A DNA stretch of 64,000 bases from Hydrogenophaga sp. RAC07 (lineage in GTDB: Bacteria; Pseudomonadota; Gammaproteobacteria; Burkholderiales; Burkholderiaceae_C), in the NCBI RefSeq assembly GCF_001713375.1, contig NZ_CP016449.1, positions 2,046,001 through 2,110,000 on the forward strand. The letters are read 5' to 3'. The translations under genes were made by a program, and so were the position numbers. The notes beneath the pieces are model-generated. The model saw only the letters and a list, made by a program, of their open reading frames with translations, had not been told where the DNA came from and searched no databases. Below are positions 14,016 through 24,080 of the stretch, in pieces (position 1 is the stretch's first letter; each line of letters starts with the position of its first letter).

Positions 14016-14456
14016 TCAGGCGATGGTGCGCATGGTGCACATCAACTCGGCTTCGCAAGCCACCTGCTCGCCCACGCGGGTGATGCCCTTGAACTTGAAG
14101 ATGCCGGCCTTCATGCGGTCCAGCGTCACGTCCATCACGAGCTGATCGCCCGGCTCCACCGGACGCTTGAATCGCGCACCGTCGATGCCGGCGAAGTAGT
14201 AAACCGTCTTGTCGTCGGGCGTCACACCCAGCGTGTCGAATGCCAGCAGGGCCGCGACTTGCGCCATGGCCTCCAGCATCAGCACACCCGGCATCACCGG
14301 GCGGTGGGGAAAGTGGCCCACGAAAAACGGCTCGTTGATGGTCACGTTTTTCAGCGCCTTGATGCGCTTGCCCTTTTCAAGCTCCAGCACCCGGTCCACC
14401 AGCAGGAACGGATAGCGGTGGGGCAATTGCTTGAGAATCTGGTGAATGTCCATCAT
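14016..14456 (-). CDS. fabZ: (3R)-hydroxyacyl-ACP dehydratase FabZ
   Basis: A 146-residue single hot-dog-fold dehydratase that removes water from 3-hydroxyacyl-ACP in fatty acid elongation, competing with LpxA and LpxD for the same substrate pool. The N-terminal [20 protein letters not shown] and the active-site segment [20 protein letters not shown] (catalytic His, with the Glu further on) are intact. The start ATG 14456 overlaps the lpxD stop (ATGA), and a second ATG follows directly. Confidence 0.97.
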   Translation of the reverse strand: MMDIHQILKQLPHRYPFLLVDRVLELEKGKRIKALKNVTINEPFFVGHFPHRPVMPGVLMLEAMAQVAALLAFDTLGVTPDDKTVYYFAGIDGARFKRPVEPGDQLVMDVTLDRMKAGIFKFKGITRVGEQVACEAELMCTMRTIA

Positions 14457-15505
14457 GGCTTTGTGTTGTTCTGGAGGGCTTGTTCGATCGCGTTTTCGGC
14501 GGCCTTGAGGCGTTCGCGGATGCGGTTGAGCTGCTTGAGAGACGCAGCATTTTTTTCCCAGGTCGCATTGTCGTCGATGGGAAACATGCCGGTGTAGTGC
14601 CCGGGCTTGAGCAGCGAGCGGGTGACCACCGAGGCCGCCGACACGTGCACGCCATCTGCGATCTTCAAATGCCCCAACACCACCGCACCACCACCGATGG
14701 TGCAGCCAGAGCCGATGTTGGCGCTGCCCGCCACACCCACGCAGCCGGCCATGGCTGTGTGAGCACCGACATGAACGTTGTGGCCGATCTGGATCAGGTT
14801 GTCGAGCTTCACCCCCTCTTCGATCACGGTGTCGTCCAGCGCACCGCGGTCGATGCAGGTGTTGGCCCCGATTTCAACGTCGTTGCCGATGCGCACGGCA
14901 CCCAGTTGCTCGATCTTGATCCACGCACCCTGGTGTGGCGCAAAGCCGAAACCGTCCGCGCCGATGACCACACCCGAATGGAGCACGCAGCGTTCACCCA
15001 AGGAGCAGCGTTCGCCCACAGTCACACGGGAATGAAGCAGGGTTTGCGCACCCACCTGCACATGTTCGCCAAGCACGCAGTGCGCACCCACGCGCGCACC
15101 AACACCGATGCGCACGCCGGCTCCGATGACAGCAAACGCACCCACGTCGACATCCTGGGCCAGCTCTGCGGTGGGGTGCACCGACGCAGTCGGGTGTATG
15201 GCTGCCGGCGACACAGCAGCGTGCTCGCGCCGCCACCACTGGGTGAGTCGGGCGAAGTACAGATAGGGGTCGTCGGTGACGATGCACGCGCCGCGCTTGC
15301 TGGCCGCCTCGCGCAGCAAGGGCGGAACGATCAGGCAGGCCGCCCGGGTGGTGGCAATCTGAGCCGTGTACCGCGCGTTCGCGATGAAAGCCAGCGCATC
15401 GGGCTCGGCCGACGCCAGCGGAGCCAACCGCTGGATGGGGGTGTCGGGCGCGCCAACAAGCTCACCACCGAGGGCTTCGACAATGGAGCCCAGTGGCCGC
15501 GACAC
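14453..15505 (-). CDS. lpxD: UDP-3-O-(3-hydroxyacyl)glucosamine N-acyltransferase
   Basis: A 350-residue LpxD, the third lipid A enzyme, adding the second hydroxyacyl chain from ACP. An N-terminal uridine-binding domain of about 100 residues ([14 protein letters not shown], then [11 protein letters not shown]) precedes the hexapeptide beta-helix. That helix carries [20 protein letters not shown], then [20 protein letters not shown] and the catalytic-region [22 protein letters not shown]-terminal helix ends the protein. The start is GTG at 15505 with AGGA about seven bases upstream. It follows the skp gene by 16 bp and overlaps fabZ. Confidence 0.97.
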   Translation of the reverse strand: MSRPLGSIVEALGGELVGAPDTPIQRLAPLASAEPDALAFIANARYTAQIATTRAACLIVPPLLREAASKRGACIVTDDPYLYFARLTQWWRREHAAVSPAAIHPTASVHPTAELAQDVDVGAFAVIGAGVRIGVGARVGAHCVLGEHVQVGAQTLLHSRVTVGERCSLGERCVLHSGVVIGADGFGFAPHQGAWIKIEQLGAVRIGNDVEIGANTCIDRGALDDTVIEEGVKLDNLIQIGHNVHVGAHTAMAGCVGVAGSANIGSGCTIGGGAVVLGHLKIADGVHVSAASVVTRSLLKPGHYTGMFPIDDNATWEKNAASLKQLNRIRERLKAAENAIEQALQNNTKP

Positions 15506-15521
15506 ACCCGGATCCTGCGGC

Positions 15522-16040
15522 TTACTTGCTGCCGTTCAAGCCGCTGAGCACCTTGTCGGTGATGTCGTGCTTGGGGTTGATGTAGACGGCTTCCTGGATG
15601 ACCAGGTCGAACTTCTCGGCCTCGGCCACCTGGCGGATCACGCGATTGGCGCGCTCCAGTACGCTTTGCAGTTCTTCGTTCTTGCGCATGTTCAGGTCTT
15701 CCTGAAACTCACGCTGCTTGCGCTGGAAATCGCGGTCTTGCTCGACCAGTTGGCGCTGGCGAGTGGTGCGCTGGCTTTCGGGCAAGGTGGGCGCTTCGCG
15801 CTCGAACTTCTCCGACGCCGACTTCAGCTGGGCCGCAAGGCCCTGCACTTCTTTCTCGCGCCGGGAGAACTCCTGCTCCAGCTTGGTCTGGGCGGCCTTG
15901 GCCGAGTTGGAGTCGCGCAGGATGCGCTCCAGATTCACAAAACCGATGCGCAGGTCTTGCGCTGCGACGCCCAGCGTTGCGAGCCCCAGGGCCACGGCAA
16001 CGAGCGTCTTGCGGTTGAACAGGCTGGATAGTGTCTTCAT
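15522..16040 (-). CDS. skp: OmpH/Skp-family periplasmic chaperone
   Basis: A 172-residue exported chaperone. The signal peptide (about residues 1-28) ends near [18 protein letters not shown]. The mature part is a long charged coiled coil (about 45-125, rich in K/E/Q/R) that forms the tentacles of the trimer, followed by the C-terminal beta segment [19 protein letters not shown]. Skp holds unfolded outer-membrane proteins in the periplasm and delivers them to BamA. The ATG at 16040 shares one base with the bamA stop (TGATG), so translation is coupled. Confidence 0.93.
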   Translation of the reverse strand: MKTLSSLFNRKTLVAVALGLATLGVAAQDLRIGFVNLERILRDSNSAKAAQTKLEQEFSRREKEVQGLAAQLKSASEKFEREAPTLPESQRTTRQRQLVEQDRDFQRKQREFQEDLNMRKNEELQSVLERANRVIRQVAEAEKFDLVIQEAVYINPKHDITDKVLSGLNGSK

Positions 16041-18367
16041 CAAAAGGAGGTTCCGATCTGAAACTGGAATTTCTGGATTTTATCGCCGGTGAATTTCCGG
16101 ATGGGGTTGGCGATGGCGAATCTGAGTGGGCCGACCGGCGAGATCCAGCTCAGACCCACGCCGACGGACGCACGAAGGTCTTTGGCGTTGGGCCGGGAGT
16201 CGTTCTCGCCGAACACGTTGCCGACATCCACAAACCCGAACATGCGCAGGCTGCGGTCGTTGCCGGCACCGGGGAACGGGGTGATGAACTCGGCATTGAG
16301 TGCGATGCTGCGGTTGCCGCCGATGTTGACGGTGTCCGCAGAGCCCGAGACGGGTGAACTCGGGCCCAGGGTGCCTTGCTCGAAGCCGCGCACCGAACCC
16401 AGGCCACCGCCAAAAAAGTTCTTGAACACGGGGTAAGGGCGCCCGCCCAGGCCTTTGCCAAAGCCCAGCTCGCTGTTCAACGCCAGCGTGTACTGCTTGC
16501 TCAACGGGAAGTACTGCTGGAACTGGTAGTTCGCCTTGACGTAGCGTGCGTCGCCGGCCACGCCGAGCTCGGTGTTGAAACGCTGCAGGCGGCCGCGGGT
16601 GGGCACCAGGGCGCTGTCGCGCGTGTCGCGCGCCCAGCCCACGGTCAATGGAACGGTGTTGCTGGTCTCGCCAAATTCGCGGGCGTAGTCACGGTAAGCG
16701 TCTGGCAAGAAAATGCCGGTTTCGATCGTTGTCTGCTCGATACCTGCGCCGAAGAAAACCGTGTCCGCCTCCGTGAACGGCACGCCAAATCGCAAGGACA
16801 TGCCCTTGGTGATGAGGCGGTAGTCACCCGTGTCGGTGGTGGACTGGGTGTCGTAAGGGCGCGTGGTTCGGTAGTAGGCGTCGATGCTGCGCGAAATACC
16901 GTCGGGTGTGAAGTACGGATCCACCGTGCTGACCACCAGCTGGCGGTTGAACTTGCTGGTGTTGACGTCGATGCCGAGGTAATTGCCCGAGCCGAACACG
17001 TTCTCCTGGCGGATGCCCGCGATGATGGAAAGCTCTTCGGCTTGCGAGTATCCAGCGCCCAGCGAGAGGTTGCCTGTCGGCTTCTCCACCACCGAGATGG
17101 TGAGATCCACCTGGTCGGGCGAGCCCGCAACCGGCTGCGTGTCAATGCCGACCTCGGTGAAGAAACCCAGGCGGTCCACGCGGTCGCGGGACAGGCGAAT
17201 GCGGTCGCTGTCGTACCAGGCCGATTCGAGTTGGCGGAACTCACGGCGCACAACTTCGTCTCGCGTGCGGTTGTTGCCTTCGACGTTGATGCGGCGCACA
17301 TAAACGCGCCGAGCGGGCTGGCTGCGCACGATGAACGACACCCGCTTGTTGACGCGGTCGATCTCGGGCGTGGCTTCAACCTGGGCGAAGGCGTAACCGA
17401 AGGCACCGAAGTAGTCGGTGAAAGCCTTCACCGTGCTCGTGACGTCTTCGGAGTTGTAGGCCTCTCCGGCGCGCAGGGTGATGAGCGACTTGAACTCTTC
17501 TTCCTTGCCCAGGTACTCACCTTCCAGCGCCACCGACGACACCACGTAGCGGTTGCCCTCGGTGATGTTCAGGGTGATCGACATGTCTTGCTTGTCGGGC
17601 GAGATCGCCACCTGCGTGGAATCGATGCGGAACTCGAGGTAGCCACGGGTGAGGTAGTAGGAGCGCAGCGTCTCGATGTCGGCGTTGAGCTTGGCGCGCG
17701 AGTAGCGGTCGGACTTGGTGTACCAGCTCAGCCAACCGCCTGTGTCCAGATCGAACAGGTTGCGCAAGGTGGATTCGGAGAAGGCCTGGTTGCCCACGAT
17801 CCGGATGTCCTTGATCTTCGCCACATCGCCTTCGACCACGCTGAAGTTGAGGTTGACCCGGTTGCGCTCGCCCGGCGTGACGGTGGTGACCACCTGCGCG
17901 GCGTACATGCTCTTGCTGATGTACTGGCGCTTGAGTTCCTGCTCGGCCCGGTCGGCCAGCGCCTTGTCGAAAGGGCGGCCTTCGGTCAGGCCGATGTCAC
18001 GCAACGCCTTGATGAGGACCTCGTCGTCGAACTCCTTCATGCCGGAAAAGCTCACGTCGGCGACCGTGGGACGCTCTTCCACGATCACGACCAGCACATC
18101 ACCATTGATCTGCAGGCGGATATCACTGAACAGACCCAAACCGAACAGCGAACGGATGGCGGTTGAGCCCTTGTCGTCGCTGTACTGATCGCCGATGCGA
18201 AACGGCAGCGAGGCGAACACCGTGCCCGGCTCCACGCGCTGCAGGCCTTCGACCCGGATGTCGCGCAAGGTGAATGGATCAACGGCCCAGGCGGGCAATG
18301 CGCCGAGCATGGCGGCCGCGAGCGCTGAAAGGGTCAGGCCGCGCAGACCGTTTTTGTTTTTTGTCAT
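16040..18367 (-). CDS. bamA: Outer-membrane protein assembly factor BamA
   Basis: A 775-residue Omp85 protein. A signal peptide (about 1-28, ending LPAWAVDPF) is followed by five POTRA domains (about 29-430; the first starts FTLRDIRVEGLQRVEPGTVF). A 16-strand beta-barrel ends in the terminal aromatic residue (FQIGTSF) required for insertion. The barrel has the loop 6 segment GSVRGFEQGTLGP in place of the canonical VRGF motif. BamA folds and inserts beta-barrel proteins in the outer membrane. Its neighbours rseP upstream and skp and lpxD downstream are the canonical order in Proteobacteria. Confidence 0.97.
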   Translation of the reverse strand: MTKNKNGLRGLTLSALAAAMLGALPAWAVDPFTLRDIRVEGLQRVEPGTVFASLPFRIGDQYSDDKGSTAIRSLFGLGLFSDIRLQINGDVLVVIVEERPTVADVSFSGMKEFDDEVLIKALRDIGLTEGRPFDKALADRAEQELKRQYISKSMYAAQVVTTVTPGERNRVNLNFSVVEGDVAKIKDIRIVGNQAFSESTLRNLFDLDTGGWLSWYTKSDRYSRAKLNADIETLRSYYLTRGYLEFRIDSTQVAISPDKQDMSITLNITEGNRYVVSSVALEGEYLGKEEEFKSLITLRAGEAYNSEDVTSTVKAFTDYFGAFGYAFAQVEATPEIDRVNKRVSFIVRSQPARRVYVRRINVEGNNRTRDEVVRREFRQLESAWYDSDRIRLSRDRVDRLGFFTEVGIDTQPVAGSPDQVDLTISVVEKPTGNLSLGAGYSQAEELSIIAGIRQENVFGSGNYLGIDVNTSKFNRQLVVSTVDPYFTPDGISRSIDAYYRTTRPYDTQSTTDTGDYRLITKGMSLRFGVPFTEADTVFFGAGIEQTTIETGIFLPDAYRDYAREFGETSNTVPLTVGWARDTRDSALVPTRGRLQRFNTELGVAGDARYVKANYQFQQYFPLSKQYTLALNSELGFGKGLGGRPYPVFKNFFGGGLGSVRGFEQGTLGPSSPVSGSADTVNIGGNRSIALNAEFITPFPGAGNDRSLRMFGFVDVGNVFGENDSRPNAKDLRASVGVGLSWISPVGPLRFAIANPIRKFTGDKIQKFQFQIGTSF

Positions 18368-18378
18368 GGAAAAAGTGT

Positions 18379-19743
18379 TCAGCCAGCCAAGCGGGCCACA
18401 TCATTGAACAAGGCAACGGACATGAGCGCCATGAGAACCACGACACCACCGCGCTGAAGGCGCTCCATCCAGACGTCAGACACGCTGCGACCGGTCACAC
18501 CCTCCCAAAGATAATACATCAGGTGTCCTCCGTCCAAGACCGGCAGCGGCAGCAGGTTCAGCACGCCGAGACTCACACTGATGAGGGCCAGAAACAGGAT
18601 GTAAGAGGTGATGCCCAGGCTGGCCGATTTGCCCGCGTAATCTGCAATCGTGAGTGGTCCACTGAGGTTCTTGATCGACGCTTCACCGATCACCATGCGC
18701 CCCATCATCTTGAGCGTGAGCCAGGACACTTCCCAGGTGCGGACCACGCCATTGAGCAAGCCGTCCACCGGCCCATGGCGCACGGTCATCATCTGAGGCG
18801 CGGCACCGATGTAGGCGCCCACGCGTCCCACCCACACATCGCCCTGCTTCTCGGGCACAGGTTTCACCGCCAGGGTGATGCGCTGCCCATTGCGGTCAAC
18901 CGACCATTGCTGCTCACGCGCTTCCCCCGCGGGGCCGGTGGACGCACGGATGAGCGCTCGCAACCGTTGACCGTCCGGCACGGTCGTCCCGTCGACGCTG
19001 CGCACGGTGTCGCCGGCGATCAGCCCGGCTGCTTCCGCCGCTCCACCCGCCAACACCTCGCCCACCACAGGCTGTGTCCATGGGCCAGTGATGCCGATCT
19101 TCTGAAACAACGACGCATCGGCTTCGCGCACATCGAGCCCTGCGAGTGGCAACACGACCGACCGCGGTACGCCCCCCTCGTCGTTGCTCACCCGCAGCGT
19201 CATGTCTTCGTTGGACAGCGCCGCCTGGGTCAGGCGCCAGCGCAGGTCTTCAAAGGAGCCCACATCGGCAAGGTTGTCCTCGTCAGGACCTGCCTGCGAG
19301 ACCCATTCCCCCCCGCGCAATCCCGCCGCCTCGGCGAGCGAGCCAATGGACGGACTGGCCAGAACGGGCTTCGGCTCTTCGATACCGCTCCAGTTCACCA
19401 CGGCGTAAAGGACGACCGCCAGCAACAGGTTGGCCGCCGGGCCGGCTGCCACGATGGCTGCGCGCGAACGCAGTGGCTGGGTGTTGAAAGCCAGATGGCG
19501 CTCGGACGCATCGACCGGTGCCTCCCGCTCGTCGAGCATGCGCACGTAGCCGCCCAGCGGCAGGGCGCACAACACAAACTCGGTCGAGCTGCCCTTTTTG
19601 CGCCAGGTCAGCAGCGGCTTGCCAAAGCCCACCGAGAAGCGCAACACCTTCACGCCGCAAGCCACCGCCACGCGGTAGTGGCCGTATTCGTGCACGGCGA
19701 TCAGGAGGCCGAGAGCAACCACAAAAGCAACGAGAGTGAGCAT
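18379..19743 (-). CDS. rseP: Site-2 intramembrane metalloprotease RseP
   Basis: A 454-residue membrane zinc protease. The first helix carries the catalytic AVHEYGHYRVAVACGVKV (HExxH), the centre holds two PDZ domains (about residues 110-285), and the last helices contain the second metal ligand in LLPLPVLDGGHLMYYLWE. RseP-type proteases cut the membrane-bound anti-sigma factor RseA after DegS and clear signal-peptide remnants. It lies 11 bp upstream of bamA and 54 bp after dxr, inside the long envelope operon. Confidence 0.96.
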   Translation of the reverse strand: MLTLVAFVVALGLLIAVHEYGHYRVAVACGVKVLRFSVGFGKPLLTWRKKGSSTEFVLCALPLGGYVRMLDEREAPVDASERHLAFNTQPLRSRAAIVAAGPAANLLLAVVLYAVVNWSGIEEPKPVLASPSIGSLAEAAGLRGGEWVSQAGPDEDNLADVGSFEDLRWRLTQAALSNEDMTLRVSNDEGGVPRSVVLPLAGLDVREADASLFQKIGITGPWTQPVVGEVLAGGAAEAAGLIAGDTVRSVDGTTVPDGQRLRALIRASTGPAGEAREQQWSVDRNGQRITLAVKPVPEKQGDVWVGRVGAYIGAAPQMMTVRHGPVDGLLNGVVRTWEVSWLTLKMMGRMVIGEASIKNLSGPLTIADYAGKSASLGITSYILFLALISVSLGVLNLLPLPVLDGGHLMYYLWEGVTGRSVSDVWMERLQRGGVVVLMALMSVALFNDVARLAG

Positions 19744-19797
19744 GGTGGGCGGGTCGTGAAGGTGTGGATGTCGCTTCAGCGCCTGGGGCCGGGCGAA

Positions 19798-20982
19798 TCA
19801 GCGGGCGAGTCGCTCGACCTGGGTCTGTGCCAGGCGACGGGCCTGCTGATCGATGACCAACAAGTCCGACAAGTCGTTGGGCTTGGAGGGGATCAAGGCC
19901 TGCAAAGTTGCATCGTTGATGGCGTGAATCTGGTCAAAGCGCAGGCGCTGGTCGAGAAAAGCCGCCACCGCTACCTCGTTGGCCGCGTTGAGCACTGCGG
20001 TGGTACCCGTCGGGCCCAGCAACGCGTCCCAGGCCAGCTGCAGCCCGGGAAAGCGCAAACCGTCGGGCTTCTCGAACGTCAGGGCGCCCAGGGTGCCGAA
20101 GTCCAGGGGCGCGGCCCCGGACGCGATCCGCTCCGGCCAGGCCAGGCCGTAGGCGATTGGTACACGCATGTCGGGCGTGCCGAGCTGGGCCACCACCGAA
20201 CCGTCGGTGTACTGCACCATGGAATGGATCACGCTCTGGGGGTGGATCACCACCTCGATCTGCGCCGGTGGCAGGCCAAAGAGGTAACAGGCCTCGATGA
20301 CCTCCAGAGCCTTGTTCATCATGGTGGCCGAGTCCACCGAAATCTTGCGCCCCATCACCCAGTTGGGGTGCGCGCAAGCTTCGTTGGGCGTGACCTGGGC
20401 CAGCGTTTGTGGATCGCGTGTGCGAAACGGTCCGCCCGAGGCGGTCAACACGATCTTTTCCACGCGACGCGACCACGCGGCCGGATCTTCGGGCAAGGAC
20501 TGGAACACGGCGGAATGTTCACTGTCGATGGGCAGCAGCGTCGCGCCACCGTCGCGCACCGCCTGCATGAACAGCGCGCCGCCCACCACCAGCGCTTCCT
20601 TGTTGGCCAGCAAGAGCTTCTTGCCCGCCTGGGCAGCGGCCAGACTGGGGGCCAGACCCGCCGCTCCCACGATGGCAGCCATCACCGCATCGACCTCGGG
20701 ATCGGTACACACCTCACACAGCGCCTGCTCACCCGAGAGCACCTGCACCGCCAGCCCCAGCTCGCGTGCGCGCTCGGCCAGTTGCTTCGCGTGCACCGCA
20801 CTCACCATCACCGCGTAGCGGGGTGAGAACTGCTGGCACTGCGCCAGCATCAGGTCGACCTGGGTGGACGCGGTGAGCGCGAAGACCCGGTAACGATCGG
20901 GGTGGCGCGCCAGCACGTCGAGCGTGTTTTTGCCGATGGACCCGGTGGAGCCGAGGACGGTGATGGACTGCGTGGAACTCAT
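19798..20982 (-). CDS. dxr: 1-deoxy-D-xylulose 5-phosphate reductoisomerase
   Basis: A 394-residue enzyme for the first committed step of the MEP isoprenoid pathway, converting DXP to MEP with NADPH. The N-terminal [20 protein letters not shown] is the NADPH site, [15 protein letters not shown] and [12 protein letters not shown] line the metal/substrate site, and [11 protein letters not shown] and [20 protein letters not shown] are family signatures. It starts 4 bp after cdsA. With ispD and ispF at 44.5-45.7 kb this window holds three MEP-pathway genes. Confidence 0.97.
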   Translation of the reverse strand: MSSTQSITVLGSTGSIGKNTLDVLARHPDRYRVFALTASTQVDLMLAQCQQFSPRYAVMVSAVHAKQLAERARELGLAVQVLSGEQALCEVCTDPEVDAVMAAIVGAAGLAPSLAAAQAGKKLLLANKEALVVGGALFMQAVRDGGATLLPIDSEHSAVFQSLPEDPAAWSRRVEKIVLTASGGPFRTRDPQTLAQVTPNEACAHPNWVMGRKISVDSATMMNKALEVIEACYLFGLPPAQIEVVIHPQSVIHSMVQYTDGSVVAQLGTPDMRVPIAYGLAWPERIASGAAPLDFGTLGALTFEKPDGLRFPGLQLAWDALLGPTGTTAVLNAANEVAVAAFLDQRLRFDQIHAINDATLQALIPSKPNDLSDLLVIDQQARRLAQTQVERLAR

Positions 20983-20986
20983 GGCG

Positions 20987-21820
20987 TCAAAGGGTTGTGA
21001 GCATCATTGCCAGTGGCAACACCGGCAGCAAGGCGTCGACCCGGTCGAGCACCCCGCCGTGGCCGGGCAACAGGCCGCTGGAGTCCTTGACACCCGCGCT
21101 GCGTTTCACCAGCGACTCCACCAGGTCACCGACCACACTCATCGCGACCAGAAAGGCCAGCGACAACACGGCCAGAAGCGGGCCAAAGGCCCAGAGCCGT
21201 GCATACAGGCTGTTCGCGCTGGACATGCCCTGGGCATCGGCCCAGAGCCAGCATGCAGCCAACACGAACACACCGATGAAACCGCTGATGGCGCCCTCCC
21301 AGGTCTTGCCCGGGCTGATGCCCGGTGCCAGCTTGCGCCGTCCCATCGCCTTGCCCCCGAAGTAGGCCGCGATGTCCGCCATCCAGACCAGCAGCAGCAC
21401 CGACAACAGAAATCCAAGACCGGTGAGCCGTGCCTGCACCATGGCAACCCATGCGCAACTGATGAGCACCAGGCCCATCCAGAGTCGCACGCCCTTGGGC
21501 CATGCACCCCAGCCCGACACGCCGCGGGCCAGCATGGCCACCGCCAGCACAACCCACAGCAAGCCGACACCCATCCAGATGTTTCTCCAGGATTGGTCGA
21601 GCCCACCCGACAGCCAAATGGCCACCATGACCACGCCCAGTCCCAAGCCCAGGGCCAACGCCGAGCGCGAACCGACGCCGTTCAGACGGGCCCACTCCCA
21701 ACCCGCAGCCACGATCAGCAGCAGGGTGAGCGCGGCAAACGGTTCGATGGCGGGATAAAACAGGGCGGGCAACAGGACCGCCAGCAGCAGCAAGGCGGTG
21801 ATGACGCGCTGTCTAAGCAT
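20987..21820 (-). CDS. cdsA: Phosphatidate cytidylyltransferase
   Basis: A 277-residue integral membrane enzyme (about eight hydrophobic segments) that makes CDP-diacylglycerol from phosphatidate and CTP, the precursor of all phospholipids. The C-terminal signature is clear: [20 protein letters not shown], then [20 protein letters not shown] and [15 protein letters not shown]. The open frame is longer, but the N terminus [13 protein letters not shown] at 21820 starts the first helix and overlaps the end of uppS by 8 bp, so I chose it. Confidence 0.95.
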   Translation of the reverse strand: MLRQRVITALLLLAVLLPALFYPAIEPFAALTLLLIVAAGWEWARLNGVGSRSALALGLGLGVVMVAIWLSGGLDQSWRNIWMGVGLLWVVLAVAMLARGVSGWGAWPKGVRLWMGLVLISCAWVAMVQARLTGLGFLLSVLLLVWMADIAAYFGGKAMGRRKLAPGISPGKTWEGAISGFIGVFVLAACWLWADAQGMSSANSLYARLWAFGPLLAVLSLAFLVAMSVVGDLVESLVKRSAGVKDSSGLLPGHGGVLDRVDALLPVLPLAMMLTTL

Positions 21821-22583
21821 GTCGATCGCCGCCCACGGCCAGCAGCGGCTCGGCCTGGCCCACCTGCTCGGCCGTCTGCCCGAAGCGGCGTTCGCGGTTG
21901 GCGTATTCCTGCAAGGCACGGTCCAGGTCTGCAGGCCCAAAGTCTGGCCACAGACATTCGGTGAACACCAGTTCGGTGTAAGCGGCCTGCCACAGCAGGA
22001 AATTGCTGATGCGCAGTTCACCGCCGGTACGGATCAGCAGGTCGGGGTCGGGCACATGCGCCAGCGCCAACTGGCCATTCAGGCTTTCTTCGGTGATCTC
22101 GAGCCCCTGGGCAGCCAGCTTGCGCGCAGCCTGAGCAATGTCCCAGCGACCGCCATAGTTGAAGCAGACGTTGAGCACCAGTTTGTGGTTGTGGGCGGTG
22201 TCGCGCTCGGCCGCCACCAGGCCTTGAACCACGCGCTTGGAGAGTCCGTGGCGATCACCCGGAAAGTGCAGACGGACGCCGTTACCTTCCAGCGAAGGCA
22301 CTTCGCGCGACAGCGCGAGCACCAGCAGGTCCATGAGGCTGGAAACCTCTTCCACCGGGCGGTTCCAGTTTTCCGACGAGAACGCAAATACCGTCAACAC
22401 CGGTATTTCGCGTTCGAGGCAGGCCTTCACAACGCGTCGCAGGGCTTCAACGCCTTGTTTGTGACCCGCCACACGTGGCAGCCAGCGCTTTTGCGCCCAA
22501 CGGCCATTGCCGTCCATCACGATGGCGACATGGCGGGGCAGCGAGCCTGCAAGTGCGTCCTGGTTGGGCATGGGTGGGGACAT
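21813..22583 (-). CDS. uppS: Undecaprenyl diphosphate synthase (cis-prenyltransferase)
   Basis: A cis-prenyltransferase that extends farnesyl diphosphate to C55 undecaprenyl diphosphate, the lipid carrier for peptidoglycan and O-antigen. The catalytic Asp lies in HVAIVMDGNGRWAQKR. Further family segments are VFAFSSENWNRP, LVLNVCFNYGGRWDI, and the C-terminal DLLIRTGGELRISNFLLWQ with FTECLWPDF. The start is uncertain: ATG 22583 (256 residues), ATG 22571, or a TTG at 22613. None has a clear Shine-Dalgarno sequence. It follows frr closely in the usual pyrH-frr-uppS-cdsA order. Confidence 0.95.
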   Translation of the reverse strand: MSPPMPNQDALAGSLPRHVAIVMDGNGRWAQKRWLPRVAGHKQGVEALRRVVKACLEREIPVLTVFAFSSENWNRPVEEVSSLMDLLVLALSREVPSLEGNGVRLHFPGDRHGLSKRVVQGLVAAERDTAHNHKLVLNVCFNYGGRWDIAQAARKLAAQGLEITEESLNGQLALAHVPDPDLLIRTGGELRISNFLLWQAAYTELVFTECLWPDFGPADLDRALQEYANRERRFGQTAEQVGQAEPLLAVGGDRHA

Positions 22584-22619
22584 TGGTGGCAGGGCGTCGC
22601 GTGCGGTTATCAAAGGCGG

Positions 22620-23180
22620 TCAGACCGCCATGATGTCCTGTTCCTTGCCCGCGACGAGGCGGTCCACCTCGTTGATGACCCGGTCGGTGAGCTTCTGTAT
22701 GTCTTCCTGCGAACGGCGATCGTCGTCCTCGGAAGCCAGCTTTTCCTTCACCAGCTTCTTCACCTGTTCGTTGGCGTCGCGTCGCAAGTTGCGGATGGCG
22801 ATCTTGGCGGCTTCGCCGTCACCACGAACGACCTTGGTGAGTTCCTTGCGGCGCTCTTCGGTCATGGGGGGCATGGGAACGCGGATCAGATCACCCTGGC
22901 TCGAAGGATTCAAGCCGAGGTCGGACTCGCGAATGGCTTTCTCGATCTTGGCGCCCATGCCCTTCTCCCACGGCGCCACGCCAATGGTGCGCGAGTCGAG
23001 CAAGGTGAGGTTGGCCACCTGCGACAGTGGCAACATTGCGCCGTAGTAATCCACGTGCACCGTGTCGAGCAGTGCCGGGTTCGGGCGGCCGGTGCGGATC
23101 TTGGTCAGCCCGTTCTTGAACGCTTCGACCGACTGCATCATCTTGTGCTCGGCGGTTTTGCGAATGTCATCAACGCTCAT
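22620..23180 (-). CDS. frr: Ribosome recycling factor
   Basis: A 186-residue RRF of standard length. It splits post-termination ribosomes with EF-G. It has the N-terminal helix ([20 protein letters not shown]), the conserved [15 protein letters not shown] and [16 protein letters not shown], and the C-terminal helices ([30 protein letters not shown]). An AGGAG precedes the ATG. It lies 41 bp after pyrH. Confidence 0.97.
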   Translation of the reverse strand: MSVDDIRKTAEHKMMQSVEAFKNGLTKIRTGRPNPALLDTVHVDYYGAMLPLSQVANLTLLDSRTIGVAPWEKGMGAKIEKAIRESDLGLNPSSQGDLIRVPMPPMTEERRKELTKVVRGDGEAAKIAIRNLRRDANEQVKKLVKEKLASEDDDRRSQEDIQKLTDRVINEVDRLVAGKEQDIMAV

Positions 23181-23221
23181 GAAAACTCCTCATTTCTGCA
23201 AGGGGTGAGCGCCTTGGCGCG

Positions 23222-23932
23222 TCACACATGAACCAATGTGCCTTCGTCCTTGCCCATCACCACATCGCGCAGCGCACCGGGCTTGAAGATCGAAAACACC
23301 TTGACCGGCAGCTTCTGGTCACGGCACAAGGCAAATGCCGTGGCGTCCATCACCTGCAGGTTCTTTTGCATCGCCTCATCAAACGTGATCGAAGCGTAGC
23401 GTGTGGCGGTGGGGTCCTTGTTCGGGTCGGCGCTGTACACACCGTCCACCTTGGTGGCCTTGAGCACGATTTCCGCACCGATCTCCGCCCCGCGCAAGGC
23501 GGCGGCCGTGTCGGTGGTGAAGAACGGGTTGCCCGTGCCGGCGGCAAACACCACAACCTTGCCCTCTTCGAGGTACTGCAGGGCCTTGGGGCGCACGTAA
23601 GGTTCGACCACCTGCTCGATGGCGATGGCCGACATGACCCGGGCCACCAGCCCGGCCTTGTCCATGGTGTCGGCCAGCGCCAGCGAATTCATCACCGTGG
23701 CCAACATGCCCATGTAGTCGGCGGTGGCGCGGTCCATGCCCACCGATCCGCCGGCCACACCGCGAAAGATGTTGCCGCCACCGATGACGATGGCCACCTG
23801 CACACCCAGACGCGTGACGTCCGCGATCTCTTCCACCATGCGCACGATGGTGGCCCGGTTGATGCCGAAGGCGTCGTCGCCCATGAGGGCTTCACCCGAC
23901 AGCTTCAGCAGAATCCGTTTGTAGGCAGGCAT
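23222..23932 (-). CDS. pyrH: UMP kinase
   Basis: A 236-residue hexameric UMP kinase that phosphorylates UMP to UDP. The N terminus [20 protein letters not shown] is followed by [12 protein letters not shown], then [20 protein letters not shown] and the ATP-site region [19 protein letters not shown]. The ATG at 23932 gives the canonical N terminus; an upstream in-frame Met would add nine unrelated residues. It is separated from tsf by a strong inverted repeat, so it probably begins its own transcript that reads on into frr-uppS-cdsA-dxr. Confidence 0.97.
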   Translation of the reverse strand: MPAYKRILLKLSGEALMGDDAFGINRATIVRMVEEIADVTRLGVQVAIVIGGGNIFRGVAGGSVGMDRATADYMGMLATVMNSLALADTMDKAGLVARVMSAIAIEQVVEPYVRPKALQYLEEGKVVVFAAGTGNPFFTTDTAAALRGAEIGAEIVLKATKVDGVYSADPNKDPTATRYASITFDEAMQKNLQVMDATAFALCRDQKLPVKVFSIFKPGALRDVVMGKDEGTLVHV

Positions 23933-24014
23933 GTGGCAACTTTCAGGAGGCAAAAACACAAAATTCAGCCCGCAAGTGTACCGAGGAGCGCTGACTCCTC
24001 GGTGCCGGTGTCAC

Positions 24015-24048
24015 ACAAGACAACGGGCCTTTCGGCCCGTTGTCTTGT
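24015..24048 (-). terminator. Hairpin terminator after tsf
   Basis: A perfect 15-bp inverted repeat (half-site ACAAGACAACGGGCC) with a 4-nt loop lies 33 bp after the tsf stop. The 3' arm is T-rich (TTGTCTTGT) but there is no long run of T beyond it. It probably ends the rpsB-tsf transcript before pyrH. The symmetry means it could also act on the other strand. Confidence 0.7.
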
Positions 24049-24080
24049 TCAGGGCGGCAACGGCGGCCGCCTGCGGGCGC

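Noticed and set aside
18274..20826. An 850-codon plus-strand frame across rseP and dxr
   Set aside because: Spans two real minus-strand genes and their gap; composition and lack of motifs mark it as a shadow.
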